DNA of 24,688 bases from JACVRM01 sp046262315 (GCA_046262315.1 JBHEMZ010000059.1:1-24688), one strand, 5' to 3'; counted from the first letter of the stretch, positions 6,875-17,739 are shown. Notes: a model not told the origin generated them from the sequence alone. Program-made: numbers and translations.

Positions 6875-7294
6875 TCACGGCGGCGGGATGTCGCTGGGGC
6901 TACGGGCTACGGCTGCCGCCCAGAGGAAGCAGGCCAGCTCGCGGGCGACGGCGACGGCGGCGAGCGACCCGGCGAGCAAAAGCCGCACCAACAGCTCGGC
7001 GTCCTTGCGGTCAGTCTTGATCCGATCGGCTGCTGCACGCGGCGTCTTCGACGGCGCGACGACGTCGACGCGCAACCCTGCCGCTTCGGCGGCACGGTAG
7101 AGCGCATAGCCCGTCGGTCCCGCCTCGTAGCAGGCGTGCACCGGCTGCGGCAACTCCCGCAGCCACTCCACCACCGGATCGGCACCAGCGCCGAAACGGG
7201 CGCGGGTCAGCTCACCGCTGTCGCGATCGATCGCGGCGGCGTGGGTCGAACGGGCGTGGACGTCAAGCCCCACCCATGTCATCGTTACGGTCAC
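6875..7294 (-). pseudogene. IS110-family transposase with internal deletion
   Basis: Reading leftwards from a GTG at 7294 (ribosome site GGAGGG seven bases before it), 139 residues remain of a protein that is usually 340-400 long. The RuvC-like DEDD domain is present: D in WVGLDVHA, E in YEAGPTGYALY and the two Asp of KTDRKDAELL. After residues LLLAGSLAAV the frame runs straight into AVARELACFLWAA, which resembles the far C-terminal end of IS110 transposases. The middle, including the second conserved domain with its catalytic Ser, is missing. The join lies in a GACGGCGACGGCGGCGA repeat, which suggests deletion by slippage or microhomology. An ATG at 7315 is in frame but lies upstream of the ribosome site. 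Confidence 0.75.
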
Positions 7295-7315
7295 GGCCGG
7301 ACCCTCCTTCCTCAT

Positions 7316-7421
7316 TGCATGGGGTCAACCGGAGCCAGTCTCCGGCCAGACAAACCCCCGATCTGCACCAGAGGATCCGGCCTTCACCTCGCCCGCGGCT
7401 ACTCAGCCGCCATAGCGTCTC
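7316..7421 (-). other. Structured non-coding flank upstream of the IS110 transposase
   Basis: Two perfect short stems occur here: CCGGAG/CTCCGG (7329-7345, 5-base loop) and GCGGCT/AGCCGC (7395-7410, 4-base loop). In IS110-family elements the non-coding end upstream of the transposase can encode the bridge RNA that chooses target and donor DNA. Position and structure fit such a remnant, but I cannot identify its guide loops. Confidence 0.25.
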
Positions 7422-7441
7422 GCGCGCGCCCTGGCGCGCGC
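7422..7441 (-). terminator. Hairpin terminator of the alkyltransferase gene
   Basis: GCGCGCGCC (7422-7430) and GGCGCGCGC (7433-7441) form a 9-bp GC stem that touches the stop codon of the minus-strand ogt gene. There is no T-run, so termination strength is uncertain. Confidence 0.4.
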
Positions 7442-7905
7442 TAGGTGAGACGGTAGCCCTCGAGCTCGAGCAGCCGGCGCTTGTACCTGACGCCCAGCGA
7501 GCCGTAGCCGCCGATCCCTGCCGCACCGACCACCCGGTGGCATGGGATCAAGACCGGCGCGCGATTGCGCGCGCAGAACGTTCCCGCGGCGCGGGCCGCC
7601 CCTGGCCGGCCGGCGAGCGCCGCGAGCTCCCCGTAGGTGACGACTTCGCCCCGAGGCACGCTCCTCAGCGTGCCCGCCAGTGCGCGCCCGAACTCGGACT
7701 CGCCCTCGAGCCCGACCTCCACGTCGTCGAACGAGACCGCCTCGCCGCCGAAGTAGGCGACGAGGCGCTCCGCGAGTGGATGATCGGCGCGTTTGCGAGC
7801 CGAGCCGCCTGACGGCAGCCCGTGCCAGACGAGCGTCTCACCCTCCAGCCAGAGCTCGCCGATTCCCCACCCGGCGGCCCCGTACAGCACGCGAGCCGGC
7901 GCCAC
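7441..7905 (-). CDS. ogt: Methylated-DNA--protein-cysteine S-methyltransferase
   Basis: This suicide DNA-repair protein removes methyl or other alkyl groups from O6-alkylguanine by moving them to its own cysteine. The active site IPCHRVV is intact, with conserved GEVVTYGELAALAG (helix-turn-helix entry and the Tyr) and ARAAGTFCARNRAP (the Arg finger region) before it. It has 154 residues from the GTG at 7905, typical for the short Ogt form with no Ada domain. A GTG three codons earlier, at 7914, is possible. 7905 is preferred because TACCGT lies seven bases before it, the same layout as at other starts in this window. It is divergent from metH and next to an IS remnant. Confidence 0.92.
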   Translation of the reverse strand: MAPARVLYGAAGWGIGELWLEGETLVWHGLPSGGSARKRADHPLAERLVAYFGGEAVSFDDVEVGLEGESEFGRALAGTLRSVPRGEVVTYGELAALAGRPGAARAAGTFCARNRAPVLIPCHRVVGAAGIGGYGSLGVRYKRRLLELEGYRLT

Positions 7906-7912
7906 GGGCGAC

Positions 7913-7918
7913 ACGGTA
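7913..7918 (-). promoter_or_regulatory. Candidate -10 of a leaderless promoter (ogt)
   Basis: On the minus strand TACCGT is followed by seven bases and then the GTG at 7905, with no ribosome site between them. Confidence 0.35.
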
Positions 7919-7949
7919 CCGCCGCCCCGGCACGCAGGCCCTCCACCTA

Positions 7950-7983
7950 GCCTTCTCGCTCCAGCTAGTCTGAGTGAGAAGGC
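7950..7983. promoter_or_regulatory. 12-bp dyad in the ogt-metH divergent region
   Basis: GCCTTCTCGCTC (7950-7961) is complementary to GAGTGAGAAGGC (7972-7983) at 11 of 12 positions, the other being a G-T wobble, around a 10-base loop. It stands between divergent genes, so a terminator for either is unlikely. A protein-binding dyad or an RNA hairpin in a metH leader are both possible. Confidence 0.45.
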
Positions 7984-8026
7984 CCGGAGAGCTTTGACAG
8001 GCAGCTTGGCGACCGGGTTACCAAAC

Positions 8027-8070
8027 GCCTAAAGAGCCAGCCGGCGCGCTACCGCCGACCCTCTTTAGGC
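8027..8070 (+). promoter_or_regulatory. 10-bp dyad just upstream of metH
   Basis: GCCTAAAGAG (8027-8036) and CTCTTTAGGC (8061-8070) are perfect complements separated by 24 bases, ending 10 bases before the metH ATG. If transcription starts upstream (TTGACA at 7994-7999 is a possible -35), this would be a leader hairpin. If TAGGCT at 8066-8071 is the -10, it would instead be an operator spanning the promoter. I do not see B12-box or SAM/SAH riboswitch signatures. Confidence 0.45.
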
Positions 8071-8080
8071 TCGTGAGGCG

Positions 8081-11704
<3,624 letters not shown>

Positions 11705-11742
11705 GCGGCTAAAGGGTTTCGGCGCCGCAAACGCTCTCTCTG

Positions 11743-12233
11743 ATGGTGGATGAGCGTGCACGGGCCCTCCAGGACGTCTACGAGCGCCGCTACGTCGGCT
11801 TCCGAAACGCGCTCGTGACGGTCACCGGCAGCTTCGACACCGCACACGACGCGGTCCAGGAGGGTTTCGCGCGGCCCTTCGCGAGCGCTCCCGCTGGCGC
11901 GGTGGGTCACTCGAAGCGTGGGTGTGGCGGATCGCGCTGCGTGCCGCCTTCGAGCTGCGGGCCGAGCCGAGGCTCGCGCCTGCGGGGGAGCTGCCCGAGG
12001 CCGAGCTTCTCCAGTCCGAGCACGACCCCGAGCTGGCCGCAGCGATCGGGCACCTGCCGCCGCGGCGCTGGCTCGTCGTCTTCCTGCGGTACTTCGCGGA
12101 CCTCTCGTACCCGGAGATCGCAGAGCTCTGCGGGATCCGCGAGGGCACCGTGGCCGCGACGCTCGCGCAGGCACATCACGCGCTGCTGGAGGAGTTACGA
12201 GTGAGGGAGGCAGACAGTGGCCGAGCACCCTGA
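11743..12233 (+). pseudogene. ECF RNA polymerase sigma factor, interrupted by a one-base frameshift
   Basis: The first frame, from ATG 11743, gives sigma region 2: MVDERARALQDVYERRYVGF, then TAHDAVQEGFAR. Sense is then lost and resumes one frame lower at 11874 as ALRERSRWRGGSLEAWVWRI, running through region 4 (LPPRRWLVVFLRYFADLSYPEIAELC, GIREGTVAATLAQAHHALL) to the TGA at 12231-12233. Inserting one base near 11872-11874 (GCGCG-C-GCC) restores an unbroken 163-residue protein of normal ECF size. It is therefore a recent mutation, an assembly error or, less likely, programmed frameshifting. The downstream membrane-protein gene overlaps its end by 17 bases, the usual sigma/regulator arrangement. 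I cannot tell a real mutation from an error here. Confidence 0.8.
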
Positions 12234-13449
12234 CGATCTGCTGGCCGAGCGCTTCGCCGCGCTCCCGACTTCGGCGGGGCGGGCTGACTGGCTCGACGTC
12301 CGACGGCGCGCGCGCCGGCCGGGGCGCCGTTGGGCGACTGCGGTCGTCGTGGCGGCGCTCGTCTTGGCGGCCCCCGCTTTTGCGCTCGAGAGGCTGGTGG
12401 TCGATTTCTTCTCGGCGGAGCGGGCGCCCGAGCGGATCCAGCTCGAGTATGCGCGCATGGAGGTCATCGCACCGCGCGCCGCAGGGCTCACGCCGATCGC
12501 CGGCGAGGCCCGCAAGGTGCTGGAGACAAGGTTTCGTGGACGTCGCACCGTAATGTGGGTCGCACCGACCCGGGCGGGCGGGTTCTGCTGGCGGTGGGTT
12601 TTCGGCAGCTGCTTCGACCCGTCCCGGGCGCGCGTCCATGGTCCGGCGGCGGACCAGTTCCGCTTCAACGTCGTCTGGGAGGGGAACGAGACGATGACTG
12701 CAGCGGGGGGCGCCGTCGTCTTCCCTGAGCTCGAGCGTCTCGAGATCCGGTACGCGGACGGGGAGGGAGAGGAGATCCCGTTCACGTGGGTCTCGGAGCC
12801 CATCGGCGCAGGGTTCTTCGTCTTCGACGTGCCCGACGAGCACCGCGGGGTCGGCCGCCGGGTCATCGAACTGGTCGCGCTCGACGGGGAGGGCGACGTG
12901 ATCGCACAGGAGCCGGCGCCCAGTCCCGGACCGAGCTGGGAGTTCGACCCGAAGACCAACGCACCGGACGTTGCGATCCTCGCCGAGAAACGCGCGCTGA
13001 TCGAGCTGACGACCGAGCGTGGGCGCCGCCTCGTCGCGTGGACGGCGCCGGCACGCTACGGCTGGAGGTGCGTCTGGCTCACGGTCGACGGCGAGCCGGG
13101 GCCGACGGGGCGCTGCGGCGGCGAAGTGCGCAACGAGCCGGTACTCAGCGCGGGCCTGTCGACCGGCGCCGGCCCGGTGCTCCTAGCCGGCGAGGCGAGA
13201 GAGGACGTCGCGGTCGTCGAGCTGCGCTACGAGGACGGTGACCTCGAGCGCACCAAGCCGGTCGAGGGCTACGTGCTACACGAGATCCGCTCGCCGCACT
13301 ATCCGCGCGGGCACCGGCTCGAGCTGATGGTTGCTCTCGACGCCTCGGGTCGCGAGCTCGAGCGCCGGCCGTTTCCGACCGATCAGCACTCGGTCTACCC
13401 GTGCGAGCGCAAGGTCGACGTCGGCCTCGGCGTGATCACCTGCCCGTAG
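12217..13449 (+). CDS. Membrane-anchored protein with duplicated outer domain, probable partner of the ECF sigma factor
   Basis: This is a 410-residue protein. A short cytoplasmic N-terminus (1-38, ending in a basic R-R-x-A-R-R-P-G-R-R stretch) is followed by one membrane helix (about 39-57) and a large outer part. The outer part contains two related repeats. RRTVMWVAPTRAGGFCWRWV (109-128) matches RRLVAWTAPARYGWRCVWLT (270-289), and LEIRYADGEG...VIELVALDGEGDVIAQE (175-232) matches VELRYEDGDL...LELMVALDASGRELERR (334-384). The GTG at 12217 has a strong GAGGGAGG site and lies inside the end of the sigma gene. Context and topology suggest a transmembrane sigma regulator, but no zinc-finger anti-sigma motif is present, so this is inference. 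Confidence 0.75.
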   Translation: MAEHPDDLLAERFAALPTSAGRADWLDVRRRARRPGRRWATAVVVAALVLAAPAFALERLVVDFFSAERAPERIQLEYARMEVIAPRAAGLTPIAGEARKVLETRFRGRRTVMWVAPTRAGGFCWRWVFGSCFDPSRARVHGPAADQFRFNVVWEGNETMTAAGGAVVFPELERLEIRYADGEGEEIPFTWVSEPIGAGFFVFDVPDEHRGVGRRVIELVALDGEGDVIAQEPAPSPGPSWEFDPKTNAPDVAILAEKRALIELTTERGRRLVAWTAPARYGWRCVWLTVDGEPGPTGRCGGEVRNEPVLSAGLSTGAGPVLLAGEAREDVAVVELRYEDGDLERTKPVEGYVLHEIRSPHYPRGHRLELMVALDASGRELERRPFPTDQHSVYPCERKVDVGLGVITCP

Positions 13450-13452
13450 GGC

Positions 13453-13509
13453 CCTGCGCGAGCGCGCAGGAAACCGGGCGGAAGCCCGAATAACGCGGCC
13501 ATGAGGCCG
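13453..13509 (+). terminator. Three successive hairpins after the sigma/membrane-protein operon
   Basis: CCTGCGC/GCGCAGG (13453-13470, loop GAGC), CGGGC/GCCCG (13475-13488, loop GGAA) and CGGCC/GGCCG (13496-13509, loop ATGA) follow one another directly after the stop at 13449. The first is the best terminator candidate. No T-run is present. Confidence 0.4.
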
Positions 13510-13532
13510 TTCCGGCGACTCCCCGGCTCGGC

Positions 13533-13538
13533 TATGCT
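13533..13538 (+). promoter_or_regulatory. Candidate -10 for the LCP-ugd operon
   Basis: TATGCT lies 46 bases before the ATG at 13585, which has an AGGA ribosome site at about 13577-13580. The region 17 bases further upstream (TTCCGG) is only a weak -35. Confidence 0.3.
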
Positions 13539-13584
13539 CGCTCGGTTCGGCCGCCGGAATGGCGTTCGCGCCCTCTAGGAACGC

Positions 13585-15537
13585 ATGCGCACGACTCTGA
13601 AGCGAGGAGTAGGAAGGTCAGCTGCCGCCAACGGCAACGGCCGCGCGCTGCTCCCGCCGGGGGTGCTCAGCCCCGTCGTCCAGTACAGCCAGCCGCCACC
13701 GCCACCGCGCCGGAAGCTGCGCGTCGCCGGCAAAGTCCTCTTCGTTCTCCTCGCGCTCGGTCTCATGGCGGCGTCCGCGCTCGCCGCCGGCTCGTGGCTG
13801 TACGGCGAGGGCCGCGTCGACACGCTCCAGGCGCGCGGCAAGAAGGCCGCGAGGGTCGCGAAGCGCCTCGACATCCCGCTACCCGGAAAGCCGGCCATCG
13901 CGCTTTTCCTCGGCTACGACCGGCGACACGGTGAGGGCCCAGGCATTCCCGCGCGCTCGGACACGCTGATGCTCGTACGCGTCGATCCGACCGAGGACGC
14001 GGAGTCGATCACGCTCTTCTCCTTCCCGCGCGACCTCGAGGCGGAGATCCACTGCCCCGGCCGGCCGCCGCTCGGCACCGACCGCATCAATGCGGCGTAC
14101 GCGACGTGCGGCGAGGAGGGGGCCGTCGAGACGGTCAAGGCCCTCACCGGCCTGCCGATCAACTACCTGGTCACGATCGACTTCCGCGGCTTCACGCAAG
14201 TGGTCGACAAGCTCGGCGGCGTCTGGATCGACGTCGACCGCCGCTACTACAACCCCGAAGGTACCGGGTTCGCGACCATCGACCTTCAGCCCGGATACCA
14301 GAAGCTGTTCGGCGGCGACACGCTCGCGTTTGTCCGCTACCGGCACACCGACAACGACCTGTACCGCAACGCGCGCCAGCAGATCTTCGTGCGCGCGCTC
14401 AAGGAGCGTTTGAGCCACTCGTTCGATCCCGAGAACGTGCTCGAGGTGACCCGCGCGCTCAGCAACAACATCAAGGTGACCGTCGGCGGCGGCAAGCGGC
14501 TCTCGCTCAAGAACGTCGCCAGCTACGCCCTGCTCGGCTACAGCATCCCGTCGGGCAACGTCATCCGAGTGAAGCTCGATCCCAACAGTGTCGCGGGCAC
14601 GGGCATCTGGGGGGATCTGCTCCGCGTCTCTCCGGAGACGATCGACGACGCGGTCGACCAGTTCCTCAACCCGGACGTCGACGCGCCCGAGAAGGCGGCC
14701 GCGCGGGCGCTCGGCCAGAAGGTGCGGCTGAAGAGCGGGCTACCGCCGAACCAGGTCTCCATTGTGTCGCTCAACGGCAACAACGTGGACGGCGCGGCAG
14801 CGAACGCAAGCGCCCAGCTCGCGGAGCGCGGGTACGAAACGGTGCTCCCGCCGGCAGGCATGGACGCGAACGCCCCGACCTTCGACTACTTCCGCACGAC
14901 GGTCTACTACCGTGCGGATCGCAAGGACGCCGAACTGGCGGCCCAGCAGGTCGCAAACCTCTTCGGTTCGGCGGACATCGAGCCGCTCGTCCGAGGCAGG
15001 CTACTGCGGCTCGCGAACGGCGCCACCCTCGTCGCGGTGGTCGGCCAGACCTTCCGCGGTACTCTTGCGCCCGCGCCGAAGGACCGCACGCCCGAGCGCA
15101 AGCCCCCGGCGGTCGTCACCAACCCTGACGTGTCGCGCCCAGCCGTGCTCCGGGCACAGCGGAGCACCCCCTTCCCGCTCTACCTGCCGACGGTGCTCGA
15201 GCGCACGTCGGTGATCGACGAGGAGCGGCCCGCGCGTGTCTACCGGATCAACGCGGCGCACAAGGCCGTCCGTTTGACGTTTCGCACGGGCACGAGCGAA
15301 TACTGGGGCATTGAGCAGACGGACTGGGACGACGCGCCGGTCTTCGAGGGCCGTAACACCACCCGGAAGATCAAGGGCCGCGAGTACGACCTCTACTTCT
15401 CGGGAAACCGCCTGCACATGGTCGTCCTGCGGGACGGCGAGCGGTCCTACTGGGTCGTCAACACATTGCTCGACTCGCTGTCGAATGAGACCATGATTGC
15501 CGTCGCAAGGGGCCTACAGCCTCTCCGCAAGGGGTAG
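13585..15537 (+). CDS. LytR-CpsA-Psr (LCP) family cell-wall glycopolymer ligase with extra C-terminal domains
   Basis: LCP proteins attach lipid-linked glycopolymers to peptidoglycan at the outer face of the membrane. This one has 650 residues: a short cytoplasmic Pro/Arg-rich start, a membrane helix (about 49-72), then the LCP domain (about 103-275). Key residues are R124-S-D126 (ARSDTLMLVR), the F-P-R149-D150 motif, the FVRYRHTDNDLYRNARQQ loop and the preceding GGVWIDVDRR strand. A LytR_C-like domain follows (about 385-470, NQVSIVSLNGN). A further part (about 530-650, from LPTVLERTSV to SNETMIAVARGLQPL) is not part of standard LCP proteins. The UDP-glucose dehydrogenase gene starts 3 bases after the stop, which fits polymer ligation. 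Confidence 0.9.
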   Translation: MRTTLKRGVGRSAAANGNGRALLPPGVLSPVVQYSQPPPPPRRKLRVAGKVLFVLLALGLMAASALAAGSWLYGEGRVDTLQARGKKAARVAKRLDIPLPGKPAIALFLGYDRRHGEGPGIPARSDTLMLVRVDPTEDAESITLFSFPRDLEAEIHCPGRPPLGTDRINAAYATCGEEGAVETVKALTGLPINYLVTIDFRGFTQVVDKLGGVWIDVDRRYYNPEGTGFATIDLQPGYQKLFGGDTLAFVRYRHTDNDLYRNARQQIFVRALKERLSHSFDPENVLEVTRALSNNIKVTVGGGKRLSLKNVASYALLGYSIPSGNVIRVKLDPNSVAGTGIWGDLLRVSPETIDDAVDQFLNPDVDAPEKAAARALGQKVRLKSGLPPNQVSIVSLNGNNVDGAAANASAQLAERGYETVLPPAGMDANAPTFDYFRTTVYYRADRKDAELAAQQVANLFGSADIEPLVRGRLLRLANGATLVAVVGQTFRGTLAPAPKDRTPERKPPAVVTNPDVSRPAVLRAQRSTPFPLYLPTVLERTSVIDEERPARVYRINAAHKAVRLTFRTGTSEYWGIEQTDWDDAPVFEGRNTTRKIKGREYDLYFSGNRLHMVVLRDGERSYWVVNTLLDSLSNETMIAVARGLQPLRKG

Positions 15538-15540
15538 TTT

Positions 15541-16890
15541 GTGAACGTGGCCGACAGGCGAATCGCAGTTTTCGGAGCCGGGTACGCGGGGCTCGTCACG
15601 GGCGCCTGCTTTGCGGATCTCGGGCACCGCGTCGTCGTTCGCGACGTCGTGCCGGAGAAGGTTGACACCCTGCGCTCCGGCTGCGTGCCCTTTCACGAGC
15701 CCGGGCTCGAGGAGGTGATCGCGCGGGCCGGGGAGCGCCTGAGCTTTGCGCTCGACGCGGCCGAAGCGGTTGCGGGCGCCCAGTTCGTGTTCGTCTGCGT
15801 GGGCACTCCGGCCACCTACTCCGGCGACGCCGACCTCTCCGCCGTCTGGACCGTGCTCGACGAGCTGCACGAGCTCGACCCAGGTTCGACCGTCATCATG
15901 AAGAGCACCGTCCCGGTCGGGACAGGCGAGAAGGTTCGCGCCGCCCTCGACGCGCGCGGCCTCCAGCACGTCGGCTATGCGTCCAATCCCGAGTTCCTCG
16001 CCGAAGGCACGGCAGTCCGAGACTTCCTCGAGCCGGACCGCATCGTGGTCGGTGCCTTCGACGACGCCGACGGCGACCGGGTCGAAGCGCTGCACGGGGA
16101 AATCGAGGCTACGGTCGTTCGCACCGACGTTCCCTCCGCCGAGATGATCAAGCTGGCCGCGAACGCCTTCCTGGGCACGCGCATCAGCTTCATCAACGAG
16201 ATCGCCAACGTCTGCGAGCTCGTCGGCGCCGACATCGACCAGGTGGCCCACGGAATGGGTCTCGACAGCCGAATCGGGACGCAGTACCTGCAGCCGGGGG
16301 TGGGCTTCGGTGGCAGCTGCTTCCCCAAGGACATCTCGTTCCTCAAGCTGCTCGCCGGCAACTCGGGCTACCACTTCCAGCTACTCAACGCCGTCATCGA
16401 GGTCAACGAGCTCCAGAAACGCCGAGTGGTCGCGAAGCTCCAGAAGCATCTTGGCTCGTTGCGCGGCGCGACCATCGCGCTCCTCGGCCTCGCGTTCAAG
16501 CCGAACACCGACGACATGCGCGAGGCGCCCTCCCTCGTGCTCGCCTCCCGTCTGCTCGCGGAGGGGGCGGACGTGCGCGTCTGGGATCCCGTGGCGGATG
16601 CCCGCCCTGTGCTCGGCGGCGTGACGTTTTCCAACAGCGTGCTCGAAGCCGTCCGGGCTGCGGACGCGGCCGTGATCGTAACCGGCTGGGACGAGCTGCG
16701 CTCGCTCGCCCGCCCAGAGGTGCGCGACACTATGCGGAGCCCGCTGATCATCGACGGCCGCAACCTGCTGGATCCCGAGGAGGCGCGCCGTAACGGGTTC
16801 ACGTACGAAGGCATCGGGCGCGTGGCGTCGCCGCTCGCCGGGCTGCCGGAGACAGAAGAGCCGGGCCTCTCGCAGCTGACTGACAGCTAG
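15541..16890 (+). CDS. ugd: UDP-glucose 6-dehydrogenase
   Basis: This enzyme oxidises UDP-glucose to UDP-glucuronate with two NAD+, supplying acidic sugars for surface polysaccharides. At 449 residues it is of normal length. Motifs are GAGYAG (12-17) of the NAD site, CVGTP (86-90), STVPVGT (122-128), SNPEFLAEG (148-156, with catalytic E155), KLAANAFLGTRISFINE (204-220, with the conserved Lys204 and Asn208) and GFGGSCFPKD, with the catalytic nucleophile C260. The C-terminal UDP-binding half shows GLAFKPNTDDMREAPS. The GTG at 15541 follows an AAGGGG site and lies 3 bases after the LCP stop, so the two form an operon. It ends at a hairpin shared with the convergent gene. Confidence 0.95.
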   Translation: MNVADRRIAVFGAGYAGLVTGACFADLGHRVVVRDVVPEKVDTLRSGCVPFHEPGLEEVIARAGERLSFALDAAEAVAGAQFVFVCVGTPATYSGDADLSAVWTVLDELHELDPGSTVIMKSTVPVGTGEKVRAALDARGLQHVGYASNPEFLAEGTAVRDFLEPDRIVVGAFDDADGDRVEALHGEIEATVVRTDVPSAEMIKLAANAFLGTRISFINEIANVCELVGADIDQVAHGMGLDSRIGTQYLQPGVGFGGSCFPKDISFLKLLAGNSGYHFQLLNAVIEVNELQKRRVVAKLQKHLGSLRGATIALLGLAFKPNTDDMREAPSLVLASRLLAEGADVRVWDPVADARPVLGGVTFSNSVLEAVRAADAAVIVTGWDELRSLARPEVRDTMRSPLIIDGRNLLDPEEARRNGFTYEGIGRVASPLAGLPETEEPGLSQLTDS

Positions 16891-16957
16891 CCCCGGTTGT
16901 CCGCCCCTGCGCTCTGGTTGCCCTCCGCCGCGACGGGTGACATAGTCGCGAGCGCGT

Positions 16958-16995
16958 CGAGGACACGGCCGCCCGCCCCCGGCGGCCGGTCCTCG
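16958..16995. terminator. Bidirectional terminator between convergent ugd and nucleotidyltransferase genes
   Basis: CGAGGAC (16958-16964) pairs with GTCCTCG (16989-16995), and CGGCCGCC (16966-16973) pairs with GGCGGCCG (16981-16988), around a CGCCCCC loop. This gives 15 base pairs with one bulged A. It abuts the stop of the minus-strand gene and lies 67 bases past the ugd stop. Confidence 0.75.
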
Positions 16996-17694
16996 TTACG
17001 CCTCAGCTGGCCAGCCTGGGTTGGCGCGCAGGAACTCGTCGGCGCGCTCGAGGTCCTTCGGCGTGTTGACGGTCAGCCAGGGGCCGTCGTAGCGGAATGC
17101 GTGCAGCCGGCCCTCCCCGGCGAGCTCCGGGAAGGTCGTCGTCTCGTGGTCGCCGCGCCCGGGCAGGCGCTCCAGCGCGTCCTTGTCCAGGACGTAGACG
17201 CCTACGTTCACCCAGTGCGGCAGGCGCGGAGCCTCGCGGAAGCCGGTCACCGTGTCGTCGTCCGCGATCTCCACGATGCCGAAGGGCGAGGTGAGCGGGG
17301 CGACGACGATCGTGGCCGCGGCCCGACGTTCGCGGTGGCGCGCTAGCAGCGCGGCGAAGTCGGGGGCGAGCACTTCGTCGCCGTTCAGCGCGAACACGGG
17401 GCCCTGCTCCCGCCGCAGGCGCGCCGCGAACCTGAGCCCGCCGCCGCGCCCCAACCGCTCGGGCTCCTCGGCGACGGCGACCTCGGCGCCAAATCCGGCC
17501 AGCTGCCGCTCGAACACCGCCCCTTGTCCGGCAGCGCAGCTGACGATCACCCGGTCGACCCCGGCCCTAGTAAGCAGCCGCAGCGTGTAGGACGCTAGGG
17601 GTGCGCCTCCGACGAGCACGAGCGATTTCGGGAGGCCGCCGGCAGCGTCGCCGAGCCGCTTCCCCTGTCCGCCCGCGAGCAGGATCGCCTCCAC
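16996..17694 (-). CDS. Sugar-phosphate nucleotidyltransferase
   Basis: This is a 232-residue enzyme of the family that joins a sugar 1-phosphate to a nucleotide (glucose-1-phosphate or mannose-1-phosphate nucleotidyltransferases). The nucleotide loop LLAGGQGKRL (5-14) is followed by LPKSLVLVGG with K23, then FALNGDEVLAPDF with the metal-binding Asp, then WVNVGVYVLDKDAL and WLTVNTPKDLERADEF near the end. The start is taken as the GTG at 17694. The open frame continues upstream to 18105 but there runs antisense through the cupin gene. It is convergent with ugd and divergent from the cupin gene. The exact sugar cannot be read from sequence; the context suggests surface polysaccharide. Confidence 0.85.
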   Translation of the reverse strand: MEAILLAGGQGKRLGDAAGGLPKSLVLVGGAPLASYTLRLLTRAGVDRVIVSCAAGQGAVFERQLAGFGAEVAVAEEPERLGRGGGLRFAARLRREQGPVFALNGDEVLAPDFAALLARHRERRAAATIVVAPLTSPFGIVEIADDDTVTGFREAPRLPHWVNVGVYVLDKDALERLPGRGDHETTTFPELAGEGRLHAFRYDGPWLTVNTPKDLERADEFLRANPGWPAEA

Positions 17695-17733
17695 GGCCCG
17701 ATGCTTACCATGCGGCTCCGGCGCGGCGGGGCA

Positions 17734-17739
17734 TACACT
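17734..17739 (+). promoter_or_regulatory. Candidate -10 of a leaderless promoter (cupin gene)
   Basis: TACACT ends 6 bases before the GTG at 17746, where there is no ribosome site. Confidence 0.45.

Larger units (their letters stand above)
6875..7421 (-). mobile_element. IS110-family remnant (non-autonomous; outer ends uncertain)
   Basis: The element is recognised from the deleted transposase gene and about 125 bases of non-coding DNA upstream of it. IS110 elements lack long terminal inverted repeats, so the ends given are only approximate. The left part may extend to about 6650. With the second transposase domain gone it cannot move by itself, but related copies elsewhere could act on its ends. 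Confidence 0.5.

Noticed and set aside
6585..6878. Minus-strand open frame left of the IS110 remnant
   Set aside because: It overlaps the end of the oxidoreductase gene and is in a different frame from the transposase. It might be decayed IS sequence but cannot be supported as a gene.
7422..7441. Inverted repeat as the terminal repeat of the IS element
   Set aside because: Both arms are adjacent and touch the ogt stop codon, which fits a hairpin terminator. IS110 elements do not usually have such ends.
7984..8080. Cobalamin, SAM or SAH riboswitch before metH
   Set aside because: I looked for the B12 box and SAM/SAH core consensus and did not see them; only unassigned dyads are reported.
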